From positions 62,001-126,000 of the forward strand of contig NZ_FQYQ01000001.1 in assembly GCF_900141825.1 (NCBI RefSeq): DNA of 64,000 nucleotides, given 5' to 3'. Positions within the stretch are counted from its first letter, which is position 1. Every line of letters begins with the position of its first letter. The DNA comes from Pseudobutyrivibrio xylanivorans DSM 14809 (GTDB lineage Bacteria; Bacillota; Clostridia; Lachnospirales; Lachnospiraceae). The position numbers were made by a program, and so were the translations under genes. The notes beneath the pieces were generated by a model that searched no databases, had not been told where the DNA came from, and was given only the letters and a program-made list of their open reading frames with translations. Positions 43,307 through 52,830 of this stretch are shown here, piece by piece.

Positions 43307-45670
43307 ATGTTTAAAAAGGATTTTGTGTGGGGTGTTGCCAGCAGTGCATACCAGATTGAAGGTACAGACCCTAATGATGGCAGAGGTGAAATGATATGGG
43401 ATGATTTTCTTGCAGAAGGAAAGGGATATGCCAACCAGACTGCAGAGATTTCCTGTGATCATATGCATCGTTACAAGGATGATTATGCTCTTATGAAAAA
43501 TATGGGTATTAAGGCATATCGATTTTCTCTTAACTGGTCTAGAATCCTACCAGAGGGGACTGGAGTAGTAAACCAGAAGGCAATTGATATGTACCGAGAT
43601 ATGATTCTCACCATGAAAACTAATGGCATAGAGCCATATATCACATTGTTTCACTGGGAATTTCCAAAAGCGCTTTACCACAAAGGCGGATGGCTGAATT
43701 CTGATGTGGTTGAATGGTTTGGAGAATATGCAAAGGTTGTCGCTGAAAATTTTTCAGACATTTGCTCTAACTTTATAACTTTCAACGAACCACAGTGCGT
43801 TGTTTTGCTAGGTCATATGACTGGGGAGCATGCTCCGGGAATAAAGGTTTCTATCAAGGATTCTTTCTTAATAGCCCATAATCTTTTAAAAGCTCATGGT
43901 CAGGGCGTAATCAATCTCAGGAAATATGCAAAGCAGAAGATTAATATAGGATTTGCTCCTACAGGAGGGGTAGCCTATCCATACACAGATTCAAACGAAG
44001 ATATTGAAGCAGCTAAAAAAGTTTATTTTGGCTTTGAAAATCCTATTGAAAGATGGGCCTGGAATGTTTCTTGGTTTTCTGATCCTGTTTTCTTAGGCCA
44101 CTATCCTGCAGAGGGACTTAAAAAATATGCAAAATATCTTCCAGAAATCACTGATGAGGATATGGCATTGATTCACCAGCCTATAGATTTTATGGGTCAA
44201 AATATTTACAACGGCTATTACATTAGATGTGGTGAAGATGGAAATCCTGAATATGTGGAGCGTGAAGTGGGAAGCCCGGTAACAGCAGTGGATTGGCCTA
44301 TTACACCAAAGGCTTTTTATTATGGAATCAAATTTTTGACAGAGCGATATCCATATCCTTTGTATATTACTGAAAATGGAATGGCATGCCATGATAATAT
44401 TTCTATTGATGGAAGAGTACATGATTACGATAGAATTACATTTTTGGATGAATATATCAGTGAAATGCAACGTGCTATAGATGAAGGAGCCAATGTAAAG
44501 GGATACTTCTGCTGGACTTTTCTTGATAATCTTGAATGGAACAAGGGATATAAGGAACGCTTTGGTCTAGTTTACGTGGATTACCACAATCAGCGTAGGA
44601 TTGTAAAGGATTCAGGCTATTGGTACAAGCGTCTTATTGAGACAAACGGTATGAGTCTATCCGTAAATACGATAAATAAAGAAATTATCTTTTTAGAGCC
44701 TGTATGTACACATAATATTTGGGGTGGCACAAAGCTTCATGATGATTTTGGATATAAGGAAGAAGGCTCTGATGTAGGTGAATGCTGGGGTATTTCAGCT
44801 CATCCTAACGGAGATGGCGAAAATAAATATGGAGCCTTTGAGGGATGGAAATTATCGGAATTGTGGAAAAAGCACCCAGAAGTGTTTGGAAATCTGGATT
44901 TAGATAGATTTCCACTTTTAGTAAAGCTGATCGATGCCAGAGATGACCTTAGTATTCAGGTGCATCCTGATGATAGCTATGCAAAGACACATGAAAATGG
45001 AAGCTTTGGAAAAACTGAGTGTTGGTATGTCCTAGACTGTCCAGAGAATGCAAGTCTTGTAATTGGACATAATGCTACATCAAAAGATGAACTTATCCAT
45101 ATGATTGATGAGGGCAAGTGGAATGATTTGATAAGAGAAATTCCTGTGAAAAAAGGTGATTTTATTCAAATTGATCCAGGTACAGTTCATGCAATCAAAG
45201 GCGGTCTTCTTATTCTAGAGACACAGCAGAATAGTGATATTACATATCGTGTATACGATTATGATAGGCTTTCAAATGGTAAACCTCGTGAGCTTCATAT
45301 AAAGCAGAGTGAGGATGTTATTAAAGTGCCTGCCAAGGACCCGGAAAAATCCGTGATTCATACAGGAAATTCTATTAAAAATGAACTTGTTCCATTGTAC
45401 AGCTGTGAATTTTATAGTGTGTTTCATCTCAATCTGGATGGGGATATTTCTTTTAGGCAGAAATACCCGTTTTTGAATATGACTGTTACAGATGGAAGTG
45501 GAATTATAAACGGCCAGCCCATCAAAAAGGGAGATAATTTTATTATTCCTAATGATTTTGGCAGAGTGGAGATTACTGGAAAACTACAGGCAGTATTTTC
45601 TACTGCAGATAAAATAAAGGAAAAGGGTGCGGAAGATGAGTTATATTTCGATTTACGAAGAGTGGTGTAA
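43307..45670 (+). CDS. GH1 glycosidase fused to class I phosphomannose isomerase
   Basis: 787 residues in one continuous frame. Residues ~1-440 are a complete GH1 barrel with acid/base Glu in TFNEPQ (E161) and nucleophile Glu in YITENGM (E356), plus WTFLDNLEW. From ~455 a class I mannose-6-phosphate isomerase begins (IIFLEPVCTHNIWGGTKL), with metal ligands in QVHPDD (Q551, H553), FGKTECW and PGTVHAIKGG. GH1 would hydrolyse a beta-glucoside or mannoside end; the isomerase converts mannose-6-phosphate to fructose-6-phosphate. The two activities are normally separate proteins. The linker is short and no internal start with SD was seen. The 3' end overlaps the mutase gene. Confidence 0.9.
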   Translation: MFKKDFVWGVASSAYQIEGTDPNDGRGEMIWDDFLAEGKGYANQTAEISCDHMHRYKDDYALMKNMGIKAYRFSLNWSRILPEGTGVVNQKAIDMYRDMILTMKTNGIEPYITLFHWEFPKALYHKGGWLNSDVVEWFGEYAKVVAENFSDICSNFITFNEPQCVVLLGHMTGEHAPGIKVSIKDSFLIAHNLLKAHGQGVINLRKYAKQKINIGFAPTGGVAYPYTDSNEDIEAAKKVYFGFENPIERWAWNVSWFSDPVFLGHYPAEGLKKYAKYLPEITDEDMALIHQPIDFMGQNIYNGYYIRCGEDGNPEYVEREVGSPVTAVDWPITPKAFYYGIKFLTERYPYPLYITENGMACHDNISIDGRVHDYDRITFLDEYISEMQRAIDEGANVKGYFCWTFLDNLEWNKGYKERFGLVYVDYHNQRRIVKDSGYWYKRLIETNGMSLSVNTINKEIIFLEPVCTHNIWGGTKLHDDFGYKEEGSDVGECWGISAHPNGDGENKYGAFEGWKLSELWKKHPEVFGNLDLDRFPLLVKLIDARDDLSIQVHPDDSYAKTHENGSFGKTECWYVLDCPENASLVIGHNATSKDELIHMIDEGKWNDLIREIPVKKGDFIQIDPGTVHAIKGGLLILETQQNSDITYRVYDYDRLSNGKPRELHIKQSEDVIKVPAKDPEKSVIHTGNSIKNELVPLYSCEFYSVFHLNLDGDISFRQKYPFLNMTVTDGSGIINGQPIKKGDNFIIPNDFGRVEITGKLQAVFSTADKIKEKGAEDELYFDLRRVV

Positions 45671-47318
45671 GAAAGCTACAGAGGATGCTGATGTAGCAGG
45701 CGAGTTAAAGGCAATTGAAGGTGATGATGTAAAAATCGAGGATGCTTTTTACAGAAATCTCGCTTTTGGTACAGGTGGTCTTAGAGGAGTCATTGGCGCA
45801 GGAACTAACAGAATGAATATTTACACTGTTGCCAAGGCTTCTCAGGGACTTGCAAATTATGTATGCGGCAATTTTGCTGAAGATGCAAGAAGAATAGCAG
45901 TAAGCTATGATTCCAGAATAAAGGCAGATTTATTTGCAAAAACTGCTGCTTCAGTATTTGCGGCAAATGGAATTAAAGTATTTATATATTCACAGTTAAT
46001 GCCTACACCTTGTCTTTCTTATGCAGTTAGAGCACTTGACTGTGCAGCTGGAATAATGGTGACAGCATCTCATAATCCATCTAAATACAATGGATACAAG
46101 GTATACGGACCTGACGGATGTCAGATTACTACAGAGGCAGCTGCAGAAATCTTAGCTGATATAGAAAAAGTAGATGCCTTTGAGGATGTAAAAAAGGTTG
46201 ATTTTGAAGCTGCACTTGAAAATGGTGCCGTTGAATATATCAAGGAAAACGTATATACGGACTTTACTAATGAAGTGTTAGGTCAAAGCCTTGTTGGTGA
46301 TGAAGAAATTGATAAGAATGTTGCTATTGTATATTCGCCTTTAAATGGTACTGGCTTAAAGCCTGTTACAAGAGCATTAAAGGAGGCTGGTTACACTAAC
46401 ATTTCATTAGTTGAGGAGCAGAAAAATCCTGATGGCAATTTCCCAACATGCCCATATCCAAATCCTGAAATAAAAGAAGCAATGGCCCTTGGAGTTGAAT
46501 ACGCAAAAAAGAATAATGCAGATCTTCTTTTAGCCACTGATCCAGATTGTGATAGAGTAGGTATCGCTGTTAAAAATGCTGCTGGAGAGTATGTACTTTT
46601 ATCTGGAAATCAGATAGGCTGTCTATTGCTTGACTATGTATGTTCAATGCGCGTTAAAAATGGAACAATGCCAGCTGACCCAGAGGTAGTTAAGACAATC
46701 GTTACTACAGATTTAGGCGAACAAATTGCTAGAAACTATGGTGTTAAAACTGTAAATGTGCTTACAGGCTTCAAGTTTATAGGTGAAGAAATCGGCCGTC
46801 TTGAAAAGCAGGGGAAGGATGCTTCGTATATATTCGGCTTTGAGGAGAGTTATGGATATCTGAGTGGTTCCTATGTAAGGGATAAGGATGCTGTTGATGG
46901 CGCATTCCTTATATGTGAAATGTTTGCTTATTATAAAACTCGTGGTATCAGCTTGCTTGATAAGTTGGATGAGCTTTATGCAAAATATGGTTATTGTCTT
47001 AATACACTTCATTCATACGAGTTTGAAGGTTCTGCCGGCCTTGAAAAAATGCAAGGCATAATGGCAACAATGAGAAATGACATTCCACAAATCGGAGGAA
47101 TAAAGGTGGTTAAGGTAAATGACTATCTTAAGGGCATAGATGGTCTGCCAAAATCTGATGTAATCAAGTTTTTCCTTGAAGGAAATAGTTCTGTAGTTGT
47201 ACGCCCATCCGGAACAGAACCAAAGATGAAGGTATACGTATCTGTTAGTGCCGAAAATGAAACAGCTTCAACTGCGATAGAAAAGGAAGTCTTAGCTTTT
47301 ATGGAACAGCTGATGTAA
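45636..47318 (+). CDS. Phosphoglucomutase/phosphomannomutase
   Basis: About 560 residues of the alpha-D-phosphohexomutase family. The phosphoserine loop is MVTASHNPSKYNGYK (S145), the Mg site TDPDCDRVG, the sugar loop GFEESYGYL and the phosphate site VVRPSGTEPKMK. In this operon it links mannose-1-phosphate from the GH130 enzymes to mannose-6-phosphate, used by the isomerase half of the preceding protein. The start at 45636 overlaps that gene by 35 bases; GTG at 45627 is an alternative. It ends the operon before a strong terminator. Confidence 0.92.
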   Translation: MSYISIYEEWCKKATEDADVAGELKAIEGDDVKIEDAFYRNLAFGTGGLRGVIGAGTNRMNIYTVAKASQGLANYVCGNFAEDARRIAVSYDSRIKADLFAKTAASVFAANGIKVFIYSQLMPTPCLSYAVRALDCAAGIMVTASHNPSKYNGYKVYGPDGCQITTEAAAEILADIEKVDAFEDVKKVDFEAALENGAVEYIKENVYTDFTNEVLGQSLVGDEEIDKNVAIVYSPLNGTGLKPVTRALKEAGYTNISLVEEQKNPDGNFPTCPYPNPEIKEAMALGVEYAKKNNADLLLATDPDCDRVGIAVKNAAGEYVLLSGNQIGCLLLDYVCSMRVKNGTMPADPEVVKTIVTTDLGEQIARNYGVKTVNVLTGFKFIGEEIGRLEKQGKDASYIFGFEESYGYLSGSYVRDKDAVDGAFLICEMFAYYKTRGISLLDKLDELYAKYGYCLNTLHSYEFEGSAGLEKMQGIMATMRNDIPQIGGIKVVKVNDYLKGIDGLPKSDVIKFFLEGNSSVVVRPSGTEPKMKVYVSVSAENETASTAIEKEVLAFMEQLM

Positions 47319-47337
47319 TAGCTGATAATTTAGGAGT

Positions 47338-47380
47338 AAGCCGTAGTGAATGTGGTCAACACATTTGCTACGGCTTTTTT
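47338..47380 (+). terminator. Terminator of the mannan operon
   Basis: AAGCCGTAG (47338-47346) pairs with CTACGGCTT (47368-47376), with an inner AATGTG/CACATT helix and T6. It insulates the operon from the promoter at 47382. Confidence 0.93.
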
Positions 47381-47381
47381 G

Positions 47382-47410
47382 TTGACGAACTTGAAATTCA
47401 GTGTTATATT
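47382..47410 (+). promoter_or_regulatory. Consensus promoter reading into array C and nuclease 2
   Basis: TTGACG (47382-47387) and TATATT (47405-47410) with a 17-bp spacer. The start would lie near 47417, giving a leader of about 97 nt before array C. It mirrors the array B promoter; both leaders carry TTCGC-AA-TATTCC-like sequence about 60 nt after the -10 box. Confidence 0.75.
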
Positions 47411-47513
47411 ATCGAATGAGTTTTCAAAAGAGAATTCTTTTTATAATTTCTGATGCGGCATATGATTTTAATTCGCTGCAATATTCCTTTTTTTATTATT
47501 GGATTTCATTATT

Positions 47514-47765
47514 TACGCTCATGGAGCACAAAATAGCGTTTATGCGCGTAGGTATTGCAAGCCTGGACATGCCTTACTACGCGCGTAGCGCTGGAAATTG
47601 AGCTGGTGAGCGTAGTCGGAGGGATGGCTATAGGTAAGAAAGTTGCTTTATTAATGAATGGCTACGCTTACGAACATAGAAAAATTTATGCATGAGCGTA
47701 AGCAGGTTGATTCACAATGTAGATTACTACGCTTATAGATAGTAAAAAGCATGCTTATGCGCGTA
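47514..47765 (+). repeat. Array C: four inverted-repeat units in the leader of nuclease 2
   Basis: Units with arms like TACGC(T/G)(C/T)AT and ATG(A/C)GCGTA lie at 47514-47550, 47578-47614, 47663-47700 and 47728-47765, lengths 37, 37, 38 and 38 bp. Middles are 19-20 nt and variable; spacers are 27, 48 and 27 bp. The arms differ fully from ATGCATCCC of arrays A/B, but unit length, arm length and position are alike. A short frame open across this stretch is not believed to be a gene. Confidence 0.88.
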
Positions 47766-47800
47766 TCAGGAGAAATAATTGATTTAGAAGGAGATTATAT

Positions 47801-48619
47801 TTGGTAGAACAGAAGGAAATATTGGAAGATTATAGGGAAAAATTGGAAAGACAATTGCTTCTTATCAAAAGTTTGATAGCCAAGGTGAGAAAGAATCTCT
47901 CTAGAATGGAGGATGTGCCGGATTGTTGGATTAGGATTGGCAAGAGCAATGGTAGTACGCAGTATCGTTTGGTGGACAAGCAGACTAATGAGAGCAAGTA
48001 TGTGAAATCGAATGATGTCCCAAAGCTTAGGAAGATAGCTCAAAAGCAATATAATCAGGAGGTTTACAAGGAATTAATAAAAAATCAAAGTGTCATTGAG
48101 AAGTTCCTGAAGAACTACGATGTTCATAAAATACATCAAACCTATAACAAAATGGCAGAGGGCCGAAAGATACTTGTAACTCCAATTATAGAGACGGATG
48201 ATTTGTATAGAGAGAATTGGTTGGATGATGACTATGCATCGATGCCATTTTTTGACGAAACAGAGTTTTATACAAATAATGGTGTGCGCGTCAGGTCTAA
48301 ATCCGAACTGATTATAGCCAACCTTTTGGAACAGTACGATATTCCCTATAAGTATGAAAAAACATTGGAATTGGAAGGAATGGGGAAGGTGCGTCCTGAT
48401 TTTATTTGTTTAAACACAAGGACACATCAGGAATATGTATGGGAACATTTTGGTATGATGGACAATGCTGATTATGCTAATAAGAACGTGGCAAAGTTGA
48501 ATTGTTACCAGCAGAATGGGTTTTATCCTGGGGGTAATATGATTGTTTCTTTTGAGACATCAACACAGCCAATTAGTTCTAAGAATATCCAAAATGTAAT
48601 AGAACAATATTTAAATTGA
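47801..48619 (+). CDS. PD-(D/E)XK-like nuclease, copy 2 (array C-associated)
   Basis: 272 residues, a homologue of 15790-16605. It has the same coiled-coil start (LERQLLLIKSLIAKVRKNLSRM), TPIIETDDLY in the middle, and RSKSELIIA (E169), VRPDF (D200) and VWEHFG (E215) in the C-terminal half. Identity is concentrated around those motifs; the N-terminal third is much more divergent, which would fit different DNA or RNA specificities. TTG start with AAGGAG 7 bases upstream. The stop is one base from the NUDIX pseudogene start. Function unknown. Confidence 0.8.
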   Translation: MVEQKEILEDYREKLERQLLLIKSLIAKVRKNLSRMEDVPDCWIRIGKSNGSTQYRLVDKQTNESKYVKSNDVPKLRKIAQKQYNQEVYKELIKNQSVIEKFLKNYDVHKIHQTYNKMAEGRKILVTPIIETDDLYRENWLDDDYASMPFFDETEFYTNNGVRVRSKSELIIANLLEQYDIPYKYEKTLELEGMGKVRPDFICLNTRTHQEYVWEHFGMMDNADYANKNVAKLNCYQQNGFYPGGNMIVSFETSTQPISSKNIQNVIEQYLN

Positions 48620-48620
48620 T

Positions 48621-48916
48621 TTGAAAGAGCTATTTTCTAAACCTGCTGCAGGCGGAATAATAGAAAAAATTGTTGATGGAGAAGTGTTTGTCCTTATACA
48701 AGAGAGATGTAAAGGAAATGTTCATGAAGATGGATTAATTGAAATACCTGCAGGTAAAATTAGAGAATTCGAAAACATTTATGACTGCCTTAGAAGAGAA
48801 ATCTTAGGTGGGTTTCACTAAATGATCTGAGGGATATGTTGAAAGCCGAAGAGTCTTTCTATCCTATGCATGTATCAACTTTAAAAAAGTACTTAAAAAC
48901 TAAAGAGCTTGATTAA
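48621..48916 (+). pseudogene. NUDIX hydrolase pseudogene (internal deletion and frameshift)
   Basis: The first frame (48621-48821) gives KELFSKPAAGGIIEKIVDGE, then a degraded NUDIX box region IPAGKIREFENIYDCLRREI and a premature stop. The C-terminal end survives in another frame (48818-48916): LNDLRDMLKAEESFYPMHV then STLKKYLKTKELD-stop. The centre of the domain is missing. 44 bases are identical to the remnant at 18953-18996. Confidence 0.8.
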
Positions 48917-48995
48917 CTACACTCCCATCATACTTTTTTAACAATATAAAAATAACTAAATGATAGAATTAATCTGTGTTAGTTTATGTAGATTC

Positions 48996-49024
48996 CTGCT
49001 GGCAATTCGTTGTTCTGCCAGCAG
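48996..49024 (+). promoter_or_regulatory. Hairpin upstream of the hybrid kinase gene
   Basis: CTGCTGGCA (48996-49004) and TGCCAGCAG (49016-49024) form a 9-bp perfect inverted repeat with an 11-nt loop, 20-38 bases before the possible starts of the kinase gene. It could be an operator or a leader hairpin. Confidence 0.45.
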
Positions 49025-49043
49025 AAAGTCATAACGATTTGGA

Positions 49044-51473
49044 GTGTACAGAGGACGCAGATTGAAGAAACGATATATTTTCATCATTAATATATTGATA
49101 GTGGGTTTGATTCTTTTCATAATCCTGAAGTATGCCAACGATAGGGCAGAAGAGTCAAACCGTGCTTCAATTGCGTCTTTTGAGAAAATGACAACCACCA
49201 CAGAGCAAATCATCGCCAACTATCTGGAGGATGAGCAGCATCTGTGCGACATATGGTCAAATTATATCAATAGGTCTGCGGAGGCTGGCACTCCTATGAC
49301 TGTTGAAGAGGCTATTTCCTATATTAGAAAAGCAAAAACATCTCCTGAAATCTCAGGACATCTTATCTATATTGATGACGGGTCAATGGCGGGCATTTCT
49401 ACCACCGCCAGCTCTACAGACTCGTCTGATTACTCTGTAAAATATTCCCATATTAATATTTTTGAAAATCTGGAAATAAGTAATGTGGATGGTGTTGTTA
49501 ACCTGACCAGGGCATATACAAACCCTTTAAATGGCGTTCAGTCTATCGCATTTTTGAATAATGTGAAGGTTGTGGATGAGGAAACAGGCGACATGCGAGA
49601 GGGACTGCTTCTTCGTGTTGTACCTGTAAGTCGTCTGGAGCAGAAGCTTGTGTTTTTGAAGGGTGAATATGAAAACGTGGAGATATCTCTTATCGATTGG
49701 GATGGAGATTATATGATTCACGGAAAATCCTTGAAAAACAGTAATTTATTTGAATATTTTAAATCCTACAACCCTATGACAACTCAGGAATATAACGGGG
49801 TGGTGGATTCCATTCGTACTGAGACTGGCTCTATGCATATTCGTAACTCAAAGGATGAAGATAGTGTCATTGCATATGCTCCTTTAAGTAATCTGGATTA
49901 CTGGTTCATTGTGGCTTATATTCCTGCAAAAGAGCTGACAGCAAACAGGTCTATTGATTGGATTCTTTTAGGAATTGTATCTTTTGGATTGGTAGTTCTC
50001 TTGCACTTTAACCTGGCAATACTCCTTAAATTCAATCGAAAGTTGTCAGTAGTTGCAGAGGCTGCAAATCAGGCGAATGAAGCAAAATCATACTTCCTTT
50101 CAACAATGTCTCACGATATCAGGACACCTATGAACGCAATTCTGGGCATGAATGAAATGATTCTGAGGGATAGCAGAGAGGATAAGATACTTTCTTATTC
50201 AGAGAATATTAGGGCGGCAGGTAATACCCTCCTTGGAATAATCAATGATATTCTGGACTTTTCAAAGATTGAAGCAGGAAAGATGGAAATTATTAATGTG
50301 GAGTACAATTTCGCTTCTCTTTTGAATGATCTTGTAAATATGGTCCAAAGAAAGGCTGATGAAAAGGGACTTAGCTTTAGGCTTGAGGTGGACCCCAATA
50401 TACCAACACTCCTGCAGGGGGATGAGATAAGAATCAAGCAGGTTATCACAAATATCCTTTCAAATGCTGTTAAATACACCAAAAAAGGGGAGGTTATCTT
50501 TTCTATATCCAGCAGTAAATGCGAAGACGACTTAGAAACAGTAAATCTCCATGTCAGCGTGAAGGATACTGGCATAGGAATTAAGCCGGAGGACCTCGGC
50601 AGGTTGTTTGAAGCCTTTGAGAGAATTGAGGAAAAGAAGAATCGAAATATAGAAGGTACCGGACTTGGAATGGCAATTGCTCAAAGCTTCCTTAATATGA
50701 TGGGAAGTAAGCTGCAGGTGGAAAGCGAGTATGGAAAGGGATCAGAATTCTCTTTTGACTTGAAGCAAAAGGTAATAAAGTGGGAGCCAATTGGCGAGTT
50801 TAATACAGCTTTAGAGCAATTCCTTAGTCAGAGAAAACTTTATCAGGTTCAGTTTGCAGCACCTAAGGCCAGAATATTGGTGGTGGATGACAATGAGATT
50901 AATCTGAAGGTATTTGCAAATTTGCTTGGCGAGACAAAGATGCAGATAGACACTGCAGATAGTGGGGATGCCTGCATTGCCCTATTTAAGCGGAATTTCT
51001 ATGATGTGATTTTCCTGGATCACATGATGCCAGACAAAGATGGAATCGAAACCATAAGGGAAATGAAAGAGTGTAACGACACACCTAATCAGAAGACTCC
51101 AGTGATTTGTCTTACCGCAAATGCCATATCAGGCATGCGTGAAACCTATATAAATGCTGGCTTTGACGACTATCTGACAAAGCCAATTGATACAAATAAA
51201 CTTGAAAGCATGTTGCTTACATATCTGCCGCAGGACTTGGTAACTAAGGCAGAAGACATATTTACAGAAGAAAAACAAGAAAAGACCAACTCTAAGACCC
51301 TGCATAGCATACTTGTAGTAAGTGAAGATGTGGGATTTTTAAAGAAGATAAGAGCGCGTCTAACAGATAAATATAACGTGGTGTTAGTTAAATCAGAAGA
51401 GCAGGCAATGTCCTATCTACAGAAGCAGGAAGCCATTGAAGCTACAGATACAGAAAGGAGAGAGCATGAATAG
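49044..51473 (+). CDS. Hybrid sensor histidine kinase
   Basis: 809 residues if the GTG is used; TTG at 49062 with AGAGGA ahead (KKRYIFIINILIVG) is an equally good start. Two membrane helices (~10-28, ~305-325) bracket an extracellular Cache-like sensor. Then come HisKA (STMSHDIRTPMNAILGMNE), HATPase (NAVKYTKKG, DTGIGIKPEDLG, GTGLGMAIA) and a receiver (ILVVDDNEIN, FLDHMMPDKDG). After it, SILVVSEDVGFLKK starts a second receiver that breaks off after ~50 residues, where the binding-protein gene begins. Likely partners are that lipoprotein and the HPt protein at 52831. Confidence 0.92.
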   Translation: MYRGRRLKKRYIFIINILIVGLILFIILKYANDRAEESNRASIASFEKMTTTTEQIIANYLEDEQHLCDIWSNYINRSAEAGTPMTVEEAISYIRKAKTSPEISGHLIYIDDGSMAGISTTASSTDSSDYSVKYSHINIFENLEISNVDGVVNLTRAYTNPLNGVQSIAFLNNVKVVDEETGDMREGLLLRVVPVSRLEQKLVFLKGEYENVEISLIDWDGDYMIHGKSLKNSNLFEYFKSYNPMTTQEYNGVVDSIRTETGSMHIRNSKDEDSVIAYAPLSNLDYWFIVAYIPAKELTANRSIDWILLGIVSFGLVVLLHFNLAILLKFNRKLSVVAEAANQANEAKSYFLSTMSHDIRTPMNAILGMNEMILRDSREDKILSYSENIRAAGNTLLGIINDILDFSKIEAGKMEIINVEYNFASLLNDLVNMVQRKADEKGLSFRLEVDPNIPTLLQGDEIRIKQVITNILSNAVKYTKKGEVIFSISSSKCEDDLETVNLHVSVKDTGIGIKPEDLGRLFEAFERIEEKKNRNIEGTGLGMAIAQSFLNMMGSKLQVESEYGKGSEFSFDLKQKVIKWEPIGEFNTALEQFLSQRKLYQVQFAAPKARILVVDDNEINLKVFANLLGETKMQIDTADSGDACIALFKRNFYDVIFLDHMMPDKDGIETIREMKECNDTPNQKTPVICLTANAISGMRETYINAGFDDYLTKPIDTNKLESMLLTYLPQDLVTKAEDIFTEEKQEKTNSKTLHSILVVSEDVGFLKKIRARLTDKYNVVLVKSEEQAMSYLQKQEAIEATDTERREHE

Positions 51474-52824
51474 ACGAAATAAAACAATTACTTCACTAAT
51501 CCTTATGACGGCATTGGTTCTTAGTACCGTCGGCTGTGGCCAGACTCAGGAGCCAAAACAGAATGAAAGCCAAAGCACAGAGCAAAGCCAAGGTCAACAA
51601 GAGGGAGCAAACAAAGAGTTTTCTCCTAAATACCAGTCAGACACTGAGTTTAAGCTTTCGGTGGTGGGAACTTATTCTAATTTTGAATCCCTGGAAAGTG
51701 AATTTGAAAGATTCTATGCTTACTATCCTAATGGCGAGCTAGAGTACACCTACCTTGATGATTACATCAATACTATAACAAAGGCCTTGGCTGGACAGGA
51801 GACACCTGATATCTATGTGGTACAGCCATGGATGTATGGAGATGAACGATTTGACTCCTTGTTTGAAGGTGCAGAGGTTCTCTCGAATCCAGAACTTGAG
51901 GTTAATCTGGATTGTATCCGTACTGGGCTCAGATGGGAAATGGAAAATGACAAAATACTGACACTCCCAGTATTTGCAACCTCTTACGGTATGCTTGTAA
52001 ACGTGGATATCTTTGAAAAAGAGGGGCTTGAGGTACCTAAGACCTTTGATGAGCTAAAGGAAATCTGTGACAAGCTCAAGGCAGCTGGATACGAGTCTCC
52101 GATAATGGGCAGCAATACCTCAACTACTCCAGGTATAGGCTATGCTTTTGCATACCCAATGTTTGCTAAGACCATAAAAGATGACAGAAGCATTGAGGAA
52201 GACCTTAATAATTTGGTACCTTCAGCAGGCGAAACTATGCGTGCATCCCTAACCCGGCTTAAAGAGCTGGTGGATTACGGGTGCATAGATATTGATAAAT
52301 GTACAGCGGAAATAGAAGATGATTATAATGCGGTAATTATGAGATTTTTCGAAGGAGATGTTCCGATGATGCTCTGTTCTGGAGATGTTGTTTCCGGAAC
52401 CAAGAAACGCGAGAGCAAATCAGAAGCCTTCGAGGCAAATCCTTTTGAGTACGACTTTTATGTAGCACCTTCAGGAGATGATGGTGGCTATTATATGGAT
52501 TCTATGAATTTATTATTCTGTGTAAATAAAAGTAGTGCAAACCTTGATATGACCAATGAATTTATTCGTTTCTTAGCAAATGAAAAGGAGCTTGGTATAA
52601 TGGCTCAGGAGAAGAGACTTATAACTCCAACAAAGGATTACTCACTTGATGAAGTGTATGCTTCGCTATCAGATTTTCCAGAGGACAGAACTGTTAATTT
52701 TAGAGATATAGAAATCATGGATACAGCAGTAAAACAGTTCAGAGCAGCAGCTTATGCTGTAATAAATGGCAAAATGACAGTGGATGAAGCGGTGGAAGGC
52801 TATGGCACAATACCAACTGACTAG
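51466..52824 (+). CDS. Sugar-binding lipoprotein linked to the kinase
   Basis: 452 residues with signal peptide and lipobox LSTVGC, a Gln/Ser/Glu-rich linker and a family 1 binding-protein fold (FSPKYQSDTEFKLSVVG; LPVFATSYGMLVNVDIF). The ATG at 51466 follows AAAGGAGAG and overlaps the kinase end by 8 bases. No permease genes lie next to it, so a sensory role with the kinase is more likely than transport. The ligand is unknown. Confidence 0.85.
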   Translation: MNRRNKTITSLILMTALVLSTVGCGQTQEPKQNESQSTEQSQGQQEGANKEFSPKYQSDTEFKLSVVGTYSNFESLESEFERFYAYYPNGELEYTYLDDYINTITKALAGQETPDIYVVQPWMYGDERFDSLFEGAEVLSNPELEVNLDCIRTGLRWEMENDKILTLPVFATSYGMLVNVDIFEKEGLEVPKTFDELKEICDKLKAAGYESPIMGSNTSTTPGIGYAFAYPMFAKTIKDDRSIEEDLNNLVPSAGETMRASLTRLKELVDYGCIDIDKCTAEIEDDYNAVIMRFFEGDVPMMLCSGDVVSGTKKRESKSEAFEANPFEYDFYVAPSGDDGGYYMDSMNLLFCVNKSSANLDMTNEFIRFLANEKELGIMAQEKRLITPTKDYSLDEVYASLSDFPEDRTVNFRDIEIMDTAVKQFRAAAYAVINGKMTVDEAVEGYGTIPTD

Positions 52825-52830
52825 AACGCA

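Noticed and set aside
47401-47601. Open frame of about 66 codons across array C
   Set aside because: It runs through the leader and repeat units, has no SD, and its codons are dictated by the palindromes.
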